Source: Limanda limanda (taxonomy: Eukaryota > Chordata > Actinopteri > Pleuronectiformes > Pleuronectidae). From it: a stretch of 64,000 nt of DNA. The position numbers and the translations under genes are program-made. Location: positions 10,130,346 to 10,194,345 of the forward strand of contig NC_083656.1 in NCBI RefSeq assembly GCF_963576545.1, written 5' to 3'. Below are positions 46,744-60,900 of the stretch, piece by piece (the stretch's first letter is position 1; each line of letters begins with the position of its first letter). The notes beneath the pieces were generated by a model. That model made no database searches, was not told the DNA's origin, and saw only the letters and a program-made list of their open reading frames with translations.

Positions 46744-48128
46744 ATGACCGAGGAAGGGGATATGGCTGGGTTCATCCCCCAGAAGGAGATTGTGTACAAC
46801 CGCCTGCTGCCTTACTCTGGCCGCTTGGACCGGGAGGCCACGGAGCTTTTGGCAGATATTAAAGCCAACCTGTCCCGGGCTGTCCTCCTCAGAGAGCTGT
46901 GGCCCGGGGTCGCATTCTGGTGCAGGAAACTCTTCTCGTAAGTGCTGAAGAAAAATTGTGTTTTGGATACAAGTGTGTAATGACGAGTCAAACCGCACAA
47001 TTAGACAATAGATGTTTGCAGAGTGGTTAATTTAGGTTGTGTTACTCCATGATCTTCTTTGGACAGTGTTTTTGATTGACTAATATAAAACATAGTATTT
47101 AGATCAATATCTATGTGCTGCAGGGAAATCATATTGTTATACTGCATGTCCAGTATCCCTTACAGGTGGCAACAGCTATGATAAATATTAAGTAATACTC
47201 AGTACTAGACCTTAAGGTCTGTTGCACTGAAGCAAAAGGGGAAGAAAAGCAGATAATATCAGTATCACTTAGAGCTCACTTTATGTCTTTGAGTCTGATC
47301 CCTGACAGTAGTTACTTCTCCAAAAGAGAGAAAGAGAAGGTATTACTCAGATTTATAATAACCACATATTCCCACACCCCCTCTCATTCCACTCCACACT
47401 CAGTCTCAACACCACTGATTGATAATAAATGATAACTATAATATATAAGAAATCATCCATTTGATGGAAGAGGGAGAGGTTACAGGAAAAAGCCCTTAAA
47501 TAATAATGATAATTGCAGTAATTCACCAAATGAAAGAAGAGAAAAAGAAAAGAAAAAAGAGGGATATAAAAAATGGAAAAAAGGGGATGAATAACTAGAT
47601 TCTTAAGTGTATTAGATTTGGCTCGGGGAGTAACCTAAAGTAAAGAGTATGCTATTTTATTTCGCTTTCTATCTCTACAATATCTTGTTTTCTATATCCT
47701 ATTCCATTTCTCATCAAACAGTTTTCACTTTGTGTTTAAGAGGAGACGTGATGTTTCCCACAGCTTTGTGTTTGCCTTAAAAGTCCATAAGGGCATCAGG
47801 CTATGACGTTGGTTCATCAAGTCCTTTAAATAAAGTCTAAACTTTTAATTCAATTTGTCCACTTGGCACCCGCTCAGATTCAGTGAGTTTATTCGAGGCT
47901 TCATGTTGAGACCTTGGGCCACTGACCCTGTCTGTTTACTGACGGTCACCTCTCACCTCCAGGTTTCTGAAGCTGTATGGCTGCAGGTTCAGCAAAGAGG
48001 ACCACATCCTCTTCATCAAGCTGCTCTACGAGTTGGTCACGCTGCCCAACCTGGAGCCCCACATGATGCAGAGCTACGCCCGGCTGCTCATCCACCTACT
48101 CAAGTGGGTTTTGACAATAACCCCCATA

Positions 48129-48163
<35 letters not shown>

Positions 48164-51100
48164 CATAAGTGATATCTGAGCTCCTCGCCCTCAGGGACTT
48201 GGTAAATGGAGCACAGACATCTGGATGGATCTGGGTTAGAAGTGCAGCATCTATACGCATTAAAAAAGAAGCCAGTTGAGGTGGTTCAGGCGTCTGATCT
48301 GGATGCAGCCCATGTGCCTCCCAGTGGACCTCAGGGCAGGCCCAGATCATGCTGGAGGGATTATATATCCCATCCTGACTGGGGATTCCTCTGGATCCCC
48401 CAGGAGTAGCTGGAGGATGAGGCAGGGGAGATACATGTCTGGCCAGCCAGCTGCTGGATGAAATACACAGCACAGGGAATAACCACACAACTAAAAAAAC
48501 ATGACAGAAAAGTTAATATTCAGTACGACATGCATTGACACACAGACATGTTTATAGCCAAGGGAGCTTTTGACTTGAGAAACCTGAATATCCCAGCATC
48601 AGCCTCTCTTGCCCTTTGGTATCCTTCAGTATTATGAGATCACAGAGCAGCATGGTGGTAAACATCACTGTGCTATACAAGCAGTATGCTGATGTGCAGT
48701 AACATGGTGCGTTAAAGTGGATTCCTCACTTGCATCTCCCGATCTGCAGTGTCTAGAGAGTGATCTCAATCAATTCAATGCAATCTGCTAAATCTTAAAT
48801 TTTAAATTAAAGATTTAACTTTTCTATCAGAAAATAGAAAAAGTAGAAATAAGATGGTTCTACACACAAATTCAGATGAGAAACAAGCACAGGGTTACTT
48901 TTTTAAAGATGGGATTAATCTCACCCAAAAATATGAAAATACAAAGGAATGGAAAATAAATGGACAACTCTGCTAAAAAATACTGCTCACAAAATGGGAC
49001 ATTAGACAGTTTTTCACAATTGTTAACACACGTTTTTCAAAACAATAACGGCTTTCTCAAAACTGCACACAGAAAACTGAAAACCTCACACACAAAATGC
49101 TAAACCTGACACTCCCTTTGCAAGATGACTCATTGCCATCAAAATGGAACTCGTGTTTTCATTTGGTACACACAGCCATGTTTTCAAATGACACACACAT
49201 ACCATTTATTGAGAACACACAACTAAGCATTTGCTTACACACTTCCAAGCATTTACAGCACACTGAAGTGCAAAATTGAAAACACAATCATCAAAATGGA
49301 ACACACCATATGAATGACTGACTCTGGAGAATTAGCCATTTCTCCTTTTGTAAACTGTCTCAGTGTAGGCCTACTTTTTTCATAGTCAAACATAAAACAG
49401 CACACAAAAAGGTTTATTTCAGTACACACAGAGAACAGTACAGTACTGACACAGACAGCATGATAATGCAAGTTACAGTATGGACACAGAGAGGTCAACA
49501 CAGTGGGCTACAGTGAGACACTGTAGAAAAGGAACAATATTGGATTACAGGTAAAATACATGCATGTGTCAGTGCTGAATACTAACGGTAGTAACAAGCA
49601 CAAACTCTTGCCGTAACTCCTTGATGCGTCTGTGTTCCGATCGAATGGGACCCTGTTCACTTGTTTCATCCGCTTGGCATTCCTATGAAGAATACGGTCT
49701 AATGTAGAGAGGCTGGCGGTCTGGACGTTTCAAAATGTAGCATGGTCAACCAGGATCCTAGTTTTTATTTGTCTGAGTGTGATAGCGTTGTTCTCATGAA
49801 CCATATCTACAATTTCAGTGTAATTTCATGTGTAATTTACATCAGAGTGTAAAGAAGGAAAGTCAGAGTCTAATGAGATAAGGGAGTGTGAAGTAGTGCC
49901 AAATTGGGTCAAGCTATTGGTACATGAAGTGAATGTTGTGCAAATTGTGGCGAATTTTTGCTTTTTGTGTGTTAACAACTGAGAAAAACTGTAACTACTG
50001 ACCCCACAAATGAGATAAAGGGGAGACATAAAAGCTGGCTGATCATGTACAAATGATAGGGGGGGGAACAAAACAGAAAACAAATCAAACTTGATATCCT
50101 CCCCCCATGCTGATATACTTAGTCTGGTCCAATGTGCACACCTCATTCAGAATACAATGCCGTGTCAGAATTATAGCACCTTACAAGAACCTAACCAAAA
50201 GTAACTGGTTGTGTTTGATCACTAATGTGAGTGCAAAGAAAATAACAAAACCCGTGATGCTGATGTGAGTGAGCGAAACCATAAACCTGAAATTGAATCC
50301 GTATAATACGGCCATCACACTGACAAACTCACCAACCAACAAAAAGAGGACATTACACAATCTACCTTTTACATATATATACTAAAACTCATTAGTAGTA
50401 AAATGCACCATAACCCAATTCAATGCACTCAGGGTTTTTTGTTGATACAGCATTGACCATTGGCTGTGATAGTGGCTAATATATAAGTTCATCTTATATA
50501 GATAAGATAACTGTATAACTATTGTTTCAGAATAAGTTCACAGACTAAATTACTTTTATGCGTTATTATTTGACTACATAATATTGTAGCATGTGGACAT
50601 CAAAATGCAGTTTTACCTTTTAGCAAAACGTATATATTTAAAGTGGTCTTGCTCCATCCTAAGCTATCGTTTCCATGACGATGTTCCAAATACATGTGGT
50701 ATTTTAATGTTTTTTTGATTACTTTTGATAGCTCTTGCAGTTTAACCCTGACCCTGAACACCTGTGCATAGCTTATATAAAGTGGCTATGAAAAGTCCGC
50801 AGTCATATTCAAAGTCAAAAGTAAAATAACTTCTATATACATAGATTATGGCTATTTTGGTTGATGGGTTACTAGATTGTCAATAGTGTATAAGCAGATT
50901 TGCGTTAGAGCCGGTTAGGGAACCAATGTTTTTGTCAGCTTGAAATGTTTTTGATACAAAAAACTTAATTAAACTAGTAATTATATCTGTCAAATATGTG
51001 TTAAGGAATAAAAAGTGCTTTCAGTGAATGCTTTTGCCCTCTGAAACGTGCTGCAGTTAATGTTTAACGTGAAGCAAAATGTCGGAACGCTCAAGTGAAA

Positions 51101-53845
51101 AACAATAACCTCATCATCGTACAGTACAAGTACACACCTGTACACATCTGTACCGACAGACTGAGGTATCGTACCCCACCTGTGTGTACATTTGTTACTT
51201 TGAAAGCCTATTTCTTAACTCACTGCTTTTTTCTTTTCAAATCATTCCTGTCACATCTCCTGTGACTGCTCGATATTATCCAAGACAGACACATTCATCA
51301 CCTCCCAGTCCTCTGCAGTTGTTTCCACGATTCTCACATCCATTCCGAAACAGCATCTGGATGTAGATGTCATTTGTCTCAGTGTTTTCCATCAGATGAA
51401 CAGAGAGAGATCTGGGTTAACTGTATATTGAATGTCTCGCTGCTGAGAGATGAATTTGATACTCTACTTAACGCATCATGTCTCAAAAGGCGTTTTCCTT
51501 TTTTCCATCCCTCCTCCCTTCTTTCACGGTCGCTTCATCTTCTCTTCATTTGTCAAATCCGCCCATTGAGAGTCTGTTCCATAGCTGGGAGACGAATGAG
51601 ACAACGAGGAGACAAGAAGAAACTGAGGCTGTGGAAACTGCGCATATTCTTCTGTGCAGGGATGCTCAACCTTTTCTGTGCAGTTAGTTGCAATAAGAGT
51701 TGTGAGTTTAACAAAGGAGCAAGTCATTCAAAGAAAGCACAGAGGCAGCTTTAAGGCTTAGAAAGTTTTCCTCAGGGGCACACCAGGTACCAAGCAATTT
51801 TAAATCTTAAAAGGTTCTTTGTAAAAAATCAAGATTTCCAGAAAAAGGCTACTTCACTTCATTTTAGCCTGCAAAAAAGCCATTTGCTTCTATTTTCAGA
51901 TCTTAAAAGCCCTTTTTGAACTTTTCTCAATAGAGCGTCTTATGTAACCAGTTGTGTTGTGACTACTTTTTATACCAGCCGAGTCTACACCTACAAATTA
52001 CAAGTGTCTGCAGCTGTCAGCGCAGTTCCGTTTTGTTGAAAACAAAGAGTCACGGTGTTGTGTTTGCCGACATGCCTGGATGTTGGCAGTCGTCGTGTTG
52101 AGCGCAGCCGGTGAGGCAGTGACTCACTTTCTCACAATTACCGACTCTTTCAGACACCCTGTGGTTTCTCACATCAATATAACTTCATTACCGAGACTTT
52201 GACTTCAGCTCTGTGACAAGAGGGTGATTTCATGTTTCTTTTCAAATGTTCTGTGAAGTTTTAAATGTCAAAGAACATGCCCACTCTTCAGCAAAAACTC
52301 TGTATAGCTTGGCTGGATGGATCATAATGACTGACAGCGTCTTTCAAACAGGAAGAAGGAACTACTGTCCAGAGATGACCTACAGTTGCCATGGCGACCA
52401 CTCTATGATCTGCATGAGAGGATCATCTACTCCAAAACGGAGCACCTTGGACTCATCTGGCTCCCCAAGTATGTACTTTTACCTTTACATTAACCTGCTG
52501 CTATGTTTTATTGTTTGATGTTGCTGCTTACGTGGAAAATTATCCTAAATACCTATCTGCAAATACGCTTATTTGCATTCTTAAAATGTCACCGTTTCAT
52601 ATATGCTCCTAATATGAAAAAAACACCCAACAAACAGCAAAAAAGAAAAAAGATCAGGTGTGACAGGAATATAAATAATTTAAAACTTATGCAGATTAAT
52701 TTATTGGCTAAAAAGTGTTGTTTGGAAGGAAATAGAGATGGAATATTCAGTTTGCAAATGACAAAAGTGTCACATTTGAGAAGATATCACAAGCATTAAA
52801 AGCTACTATATAGAGCCGATTGTACAATTATGTTAATTTGTTAATAAGTGATGACTTGCGCAATTTGGGAACTTGTATACCAGAACTTTCTCAGACTCTT
52901 CTTGTGACATGAGGTGGCGTTAAAGTGAATTTTCCCATTACATAACATATTTTTCCGATTATGCCGACACCACGTGATTGCAGTGTTTTTCCTGTTCTGA
53001 ACCACGTAATTCCTGGACCCTCTCCTGGATAACAGAGAAACAGATGTAAGCCTAACAACTGAAAATAGCCTTAGAAATACTGACTGAGTACAGACACAAC
53101 AGTATGCTCACATCTGACCTTTGCCAAAAGAGTAAATGCATGCATTAGCTCTACTACAAATCTATACTCAACCTTAGACCTGAAAATAATCATCTTTTCC
53201 TGAGGAATTTGGATTGTAAATATGTCAAATAGTGCAGAGAAGGGTCAGTTAATTAATGGTCTATTAATAAAAATTGATGTTTATCATGATATAAGGAGGG
53301 ATTTACTCTGAGAAGTTGCCTTTTCAAAACCCTAAACGTCACATTCACTTCCAATAAAGTTCCCTTTAGGTCATTACCCCCCAACTGCTGTGGCCAACAC
53401 ATCAACACAGACAGGGGACTTTTCCCAGTGGCGTATTATGGTACTGCATCCTGCAATTCACTGACAGCTGGTAGAATCACAGATTTATTAAAAAATAACA
53501 GATTCAGTGATGATGAATATCATTTTAGGTTGAGCCTGAATGCTGAAATTTTGCTTTATCCCCGGTGAGAACTTGTGGATCTTGCAAAGAGAGTCAAAGC
53601 AGAATTCCTGCACAAACACACACTCACACACCTCCTCTCTGTGCTTGTTTTCAGCTCAGTGGATCACATTCTGAAGGCTTTGATCAAAAGCTGCCGACTG
53701 TAAGTCTCATTGTCTGTGATCGTGTAATTTGTGCTGCGGATAATGTACAGCTTTGATCTGCAGTTGAGCTGCGTGCTGTAGTGTGTGTATTTGCATTTCC
53801 ACTCTGCCTGCATCTGTTTGTACTCACTTATGTGCTGTTTGTGTC

Positions 53846-53876
<31 letters not shown>

Positions 53877-54767
53877 ACTTTCCCAGGTATTTCCCCGCGT
53901 CTTCCACCAAGGAGATGCTAGATGAGTGGCGCCCCCTGCTGTGCGTGTTTGACGTGGTCATGCAGAAGGCCATCAGCAACATGGAGCTGTTCCTGCCCAC
54001 CATCATGCCCCTGGAGGAACACGACCAGGCCTTCCAGTAAGTGGGCCAACTTGAATGGATCTGCCTAGCATCAGGTTTGGACGCCAAGTCCAGCTTGTCA
54101 GAATCAGAGCTAACACAAAGGCTTCATGAAGAGCAACAGAGTTAGGTCAAATGTGTTAGAGTTTAAGGATTTAGTTGCATCAAAATGCATGAACATAAGA
54201 GTGCATTTCATGTCCATAACCACATTTGCCGTCTCTGCAAGCGTTTACACCCTTGCACCTGGGAGCTTGGATAAACAGCATTCTTCTTGTGTTAGCAGGG
54301 TTTTCCCTCTCTTTGTTTTGCAGATTTTTTCTCTTTCCTGGAAAACCTGCACACCCTTCATAGTTGTGGCTACCGAGTGAATTCTTTATATTCACTCTTT
54401 CGCAAGCTATTTGTCTGGATTTACTCTTGGTTTCATCAGCAGTTTCTGCAGTTTCCACAATACATCATCTTTAATACTCTTCTTTTTATTTTTTCCAGTT
54501 TTTCTCTCTCGCGCGCTCGCTCTCCCAGAATGTACGAGGGAGGGTGCTAGTTCATATTGTGGGGAATTAGAGATAGATGAGGGGAATTCAGCCTCAGGTG
54601 TGTGTGTGTGTGTGTGTGTGTTTGCGTGCATCAGTGGCCATGCGTGTGGGTCAGCGGATATGAATATAAAGGTTTTTTTCTCTGTGTGTTTTTTCAGGTT
54701 GTGGTTTGATGAATTAATGAACCTTTGGGTGGCCGTCCAAAATCAGCCAAGCTGGGAAGGGGTGAGA

Positions 54768-54864
<97 letters not shown>

Positions 54865-54867
54865 ACA

Positions 54868-54911
<44 letters not shown>

Positions 54912-57900
54912 GGTGTTGATGATTTGCATTATGTGGACTTGCTTTTTCCTCCTACGAGGAACACATAAGTCTCCATAATAAAACACAAACATACACGCAA
55001 AGTATTTCAGGTATTTTCTCATTCTTTATAAATCGTGACAACTACATTTACAAACTGTCCACTTGCATTAAAATTAACTTCTTTATGCAAAATGAAAGTC
55101 CCGCATTAAAAATGCATGAAACTTCCTCCTCTCACATTTCCTCATAAATCTTCAACGCCAAATAAAGGATTTAAAAAGGTATTTTTCACTTCTTTAGCAA
55201 TGAATCATGATGTCGCTTTCCTGTTTCCTCTGAATGGAAAGATTCATTTGCACTTCTCTCCATTTCCTGACGAGGATGATTGAAGTATCCGAGTATTGGT
55301 CTCCACTTGACTTGCAGAAATAGATTTTCCACTTGTGTCTAAGCTCTGTTTTTCGCCGAAGCCTCTTGGCCCAAAGCGCCCCACCGTACCTGTCTCGCTC
55401 TCTTTCTTTTAAAGTGGCTATATGTAATTCTCGGAATGACAGCCTTGACTCGTGGGAATGCTCTTTATATTCACGTGAATGTTTGTTTGATGTTGCAGCA
55501 CCTTGTGAACCTGTTTGCTCGACTTGCCAATGATAACATCGGCTACGTGGACTGGACCCCTTTTATTCCCACCGTGAGTCATTTACAGATATTTTGAGAT
55601 GCATTGGAGTCTAAGTATTGGCAACAGCTGGGCCATCTGTGTTGGGTGAAACTCTCCATCATAAGGTTGTGTGTATGTGTGTGTGTATGTGTGTAGATTT
55701 TCACCAGGATCCTGCGCAGTCTAAACCTTCCAGTTGGGGTCAGTCAGATGGTGGCACCGCGTTATCTGACCAACGCCTACGACATTGGACACTTGGTGTT
55801 GTGGATCACAGCACTCCTGGTACGCACAGGGCCGACTTTCTCCTCCTGAAGATTCATGATATAGATATCCAGTAGATATGTGACTGTTTTGTTTATTATA
55901 TATCACATCAAGTGCTTAAGGGTGAGAAAATAGAAAGAAAAACATCCAGATTCGTATCACTTTCCATTACGTTCACCATTAAGATTTTGCTTCTCCAAAT
56001 TTTAATGTTCAGCCATAAGAAAACACTATAAAATATCCAGATGGGAATTTATTAGATTCTTTCCCCATCGCCCATATTTTGCTCGTATCATTTCTGTTTC
56101 GCGGAAAACAGAACTATGTACAGCAAGATAACTCATGTAAGGAATGGTAATCTGCAAGTTACACACACATTTCATGACTCGTCTTCAGAGTCTGATAAAG
56201 TTAATCTAGCTGAAGAGTATTTTTTGGTAAATTTATCTTGCAGTACTCTGAGGAAATAAGTACATTTCTTCCTATATATCTGATGAAATAGGTCTGTCCA
56301 GTGCTCAGTCAACGTAGCTTGGAGGTTTATAGTAGACACCTGTGATGGATATTCTTCAAGTAAGCGAGGAGGACAGGGTAGGACCAAAATATATGATTGT
56401 GATTAGCAATGCTGGCTCTGCCTTGAACGATAGCTCTGTTGCTTCTGAGAGGTAATGAAGAATGGAACCAGCAACATTCCTTCCACTGTGTTTTGCAGAC
56501 TGTGGCCCTCCTCTCCAGAAAGAACCCGATTAATGTTACTTCTTTAAATACACACATATGCTCTCTTCAGAGACATTTGCATAGCCCGAAAATAATTTGA
56601 GTTTTCCATTCAGGTGTAAGAAATTCCATTATTGGATAAAATATACTTTCATTGTAGCTTCTTAGTTGCCTACCGACTTTATATTCCTGCAGGGTGGCCG
56701 AGGAAACCCTGCACAGAGAGAGTTGACCTGCCTCTTCAACAGCATCGCCTCGTTCTACCATCCCTCCAATCATGGTCGCTGGCAGGTAAGTCTCTCTCTT
56801 TCCATCAAACACACTTTCCCACTGTGAGAAAGATGTAAATGCGTTTTCAGCCGCTTGCTGACAAACGCCTCTGATTTAGAACCTGTCGTTCAGGAGTCGT
56901 CTGGCACTCTTCACACTAACATCACAATAACGACAAGCACAAGTGCTGGAGAAAAGAACGATATCAGTGATCCGTTTATGACTGACTGTGCAAATGTGTC
57001 TGCAGATGATAATGTTAATATTGAATATGTAAGCACGTATGCCTTTTTGTGTGTGTTTGTGTTTGCAGTCTCGGCTCATGCGGCTGCTTCAGCGGCTCCC
57101 GGCGAGTGTTGTGCGCCGTGTGCACAGAGAACGCAACACGGAACCCAACTGGATCACAGTGGTTCCGGAGTGGCAGCAGCTGACTGATGCAGACCTGCAG
57201 GAGTTCACCCGCAGTCTCATGGGCGCCACCCTGTTGGCTATGTTCAGGTACTACACTTTGATGACGGCCATAGTGCCAACGACAATACAGAAATACAACC
57301 TCTCCTTCTTAATGTGAGCATGAAGAGTTGAGACACTGGAGATCTGGAGAAATTTCAATAGCTGCAATGACAGTGCATAAAAACAAGGGCTTAAATTAGG
57401 AGCATAACCGAAAGGGAGCGACAGATAAATTGTTTGTGATGAAGTATACTCAACAAGAGTTTACGAAACAAGGATAATATTGGTTGTTCAGTAGAGCAGT
57501 TCTCTTAAAATAAGTTGTAAGATGACATTTAAAAACAAAGAGAGTGTAAGACCATCTCCTGCTACGTGGGAAGACGGATAGAAACTGTTTCTACTCGGGC
57601 AGAATTAGAAACTATAGGTGTCACTGTGGGAGTAGGTGTGATGTCTCTGCAGCACTGTCCCTGTAATATGCGTTTAATGAACAAAATTCCTCCAAGCGTC
57701 CGAGTTTTCATCCAGAGCTTTTGTTCACCAATGTTCTTTTCCTCAGATACATAAGCCCCGTCCAGTTAGTTAGTTAAATTAGGGAGAAAACTGAACCTTT
57801 GGAGAAATCTAACACACATTTTCAAAAGCAATTCAATGATAATTTGACCACGTAGTCTTTGACCTCTAAATTAAAAAACCTGTGTTTACCTGGTGTTTAT

Positions 57901-60900
57901 AATAAAGCTGTTAACATTTCAACATATCATTTGAATCACTTCCAACCCTTTATCTAGGAGGTTCAAACCCTGCTGTGGGTCACTAGCGATCACACAATAA
58001 ACCTAATCTCCACAAAGATTGGTCATCACTGATTATATCCGTGTGTGTGTGCGTGTGTGTGTGTGTGTGTGCGCCCTCCTCTGGTGATGTGCAGTAAAAC
58101 CGGCAGTACGGACGCAGCCTTCGCTCTGCAGAACCTGGCTCTCCTCACACCAGAACTTGTCATTCCACCCGTACTTGAGAAGTAAGTATTTGTCTTGTAT
58201 GAACAATGTCAACAGGAACTTATGCACTATAAAACTTATATTAATATTTATATTGATTAATGAATATCGATCAACTTCCGATTATTATTCATTGTCTTAC
58301 TTTGATTTTGGGTTTGATAATATAAAATATGATTTGAGTGTTCTACTGGATGTTAACAGGAAGTAAATAGTTGCTTGCCGATTTAGCCATTGGCAGGACC
58401 TGTTTGTTGCTACTCCATGGATGTGCAGACGAGTATCACTGGATCACTTTCATAAGAGAAAAAACACATTTGCACACTGATGCTACATCGGGGCATTTAG
58501 AATTGTTCCCATGGATGCTTTGACGTGCAGTCTAAAGGAGCCGAACGGAGACCCTCCAATTTGTAAAGAACACTCATCCACCACATTTCTGTAGAGAGCT
58601 TTTGTGTCCTCCATGAGCTCTGTGTCACACAACTGCTGCAAGTGTTGATGATGTCGATAATCACCAACCAAATTGTCGTAATTACCTTGCCTCACTCTCA
58701 GAAGGCAAGTAGACACCTGCAACTTTCACCTCATTTGGCATCTTTACTCATTTACCTCCTTGTGTCTCGCATATAACAGAACCTATGCGGCGATGGAGAC
58801 CCTGACAGAACCGCACACCCTCACCGCCACCCTCAGCTGCATGATCGGCATGGCCCGCAGCCTGGTTTCCCCCAACAACCATTACCCAGAGGGCCGTGCG
58901 CACGTTCTCCCACTGCTCATGGGCTGTCTGCCAGGGGTGGACCCCAACGACTTCAGCAAGTGCATGGTGAGTAATGGAGGTGTTGATTGGTAATGAAGAA
59001 GAATTGTTAGACAGTGAGTAGACAATGCAGCTCCTGTTGATTAAATTCCTCTCTAGCGCACTCTGCTCTACCCTATTAATAATCCTTGAAAGTGGGATGA
59101 ATATCTCAGTTTGAGGAACTTACAATTAATGTGGCCCAGTCTTCTGTTTCTGCTTGGATTGTAAAACTGATTGGTTTCTCTTTTGGTGTGCTCATTGTCT
59201 CCAGACTACATTAATCAATCACACCAGGCTAAATTAATACTTTTTTTAGTAAAGTTACTTGGCTTACATCTGCCCTGTTATTTAACTTTGGCCGTGTTCT
59301 CGTCAGACGATGTCAATTGATCTGTTTTTTCCCACTTTTTCGCTCTGTCCAGATAACGTTCCAGTTCATCGCCACCTTCACCACTCTGGTGCCTTTAGTG
59401 GATTGTTCTTCCGCTCCTTCTCAACACAGTGATCTCACAGAGGTACACACATGAACTTTTTAATCACACAAGAGATTAAATAAACATCTATACAATAATA
59501 AGCAAAAAGCAACTTGTATTAATGATTTCAATATTTTTCGTAAAGGAAGAGTTCAATCACCTCATCACATTCATGTCTGTCTACCGGCACTTCTAATGTT
59601 CACTATTTAACATGTTTGTTTCATTTGTACTAAACAAAAGCAAAAAAACATTGTCGTGGGTTTTCCTGGAGTCATGTTATTGCTGTGAGGTTGCCAAACA
59701 ACCAAAAGCTGTTTCTAGTCATTGTGCTAAAATTGTCCAAGGTTACATCTCCTTGCTCCTGCTTCATATTTAAAGGAGACATATTATGCTCATATTCATA
59801 ATTAGGGCCCGAGCACCTCCGGTGGGAGGCCCTATTGAAATTGAAATGATTCTTATTCTTATTATTATTCTCCGCCAAGTTAAATTGGCTTTTTGAGGGC
59901 TTTCCCATGCTCAAAAAGTTTCTAATTTGTATTTGTTTTATTACTTTACCTGCTCTTATGTTCAGAAATAACTGTCTTCATACTGTCCATCGCTACAGCC
60001 GTCTTTTCAGCCTCTGCCTGAGCTCTTTGGTTTAGCTCCTGTTTCCCATGGCATTGATGGCATCTTGTTGTTTTTTTCAGTACAAAATGGCCTATATAAC
60101 TTTTTTTTTTCATTTTGACATAGTATATCAACATATGCCCCTTTTATTTTTAATACCTTTTTTTACATGATCACAAACATGCAAATGCAGGTTGTAAAAG
60201 TCAAAATATAATTATAAAATTGCAATATGAAGCAATATACACCTATTTGATTTGATTACGCCGGCGACCCCCGAGTATAAATCATTTTTTGGAATAAAAG
60301 CAGTTCACATATACAAGACATAAAAATAAAGCATACTTGTATCATACGAACGCACGTCTGACTTATAACCTCTGCCTCTCATTCTCAGATTGAGAAAGAT
60401 CTTTGTTTTGCTTCGGCCCAGTTCGAAGACTTCGTTCTCCAGTTCCTGGACAGGTAGAGACAAATTAACCAGTCAAACTGTCACTTAGTGAAGCTTCACA
60501 GTCACGGGTTTTTCTCACCTTAACGCTGTTGACATTTCCATTGCTGACAGATGTATAAGTCTGTGCTTAAGTACAGTATGTGTGCGTATCTGTGCTCGTG
60601 CAGGTGTTTCGCTCTGATAGACAGCAGCACCCTGGAACAGACCAGAGATGAGACAGAGACGGATACCCAGACTCATCTGGAGAGCCTGGTGGAGCTGGGC
60701 CTGTCCTCCACTGTTAGCACCGTCCTAACACAGTGCTCCACAGAGGTATACAAGGTAGGAAACACTCTCCTCTCTACCACGTCTCTGCCTTAAAGGGAAC
60801 ATCACTGTCTTTAACTAAGGTCATTAATTCAATAACCTGAAACTCTTACTTCAACCTTCACTGTACTCTGACCTTACCTGAACTTCTTGCTTTTGATGCA

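Noticed and set aside
48096..48488. 130-codon - strand frame in psme4 intron 2
   Set aside because: It is the reverse of the LINE 3' fragment plus a CA tract.
54411..55022. Frames of 100-185 codons around the CA tract in psme4 introns 5-6
   Set aside because: They are (CA)n translations (THTHTH / CVCVCV) that run into psme4 exon 6. Only that exon is real.
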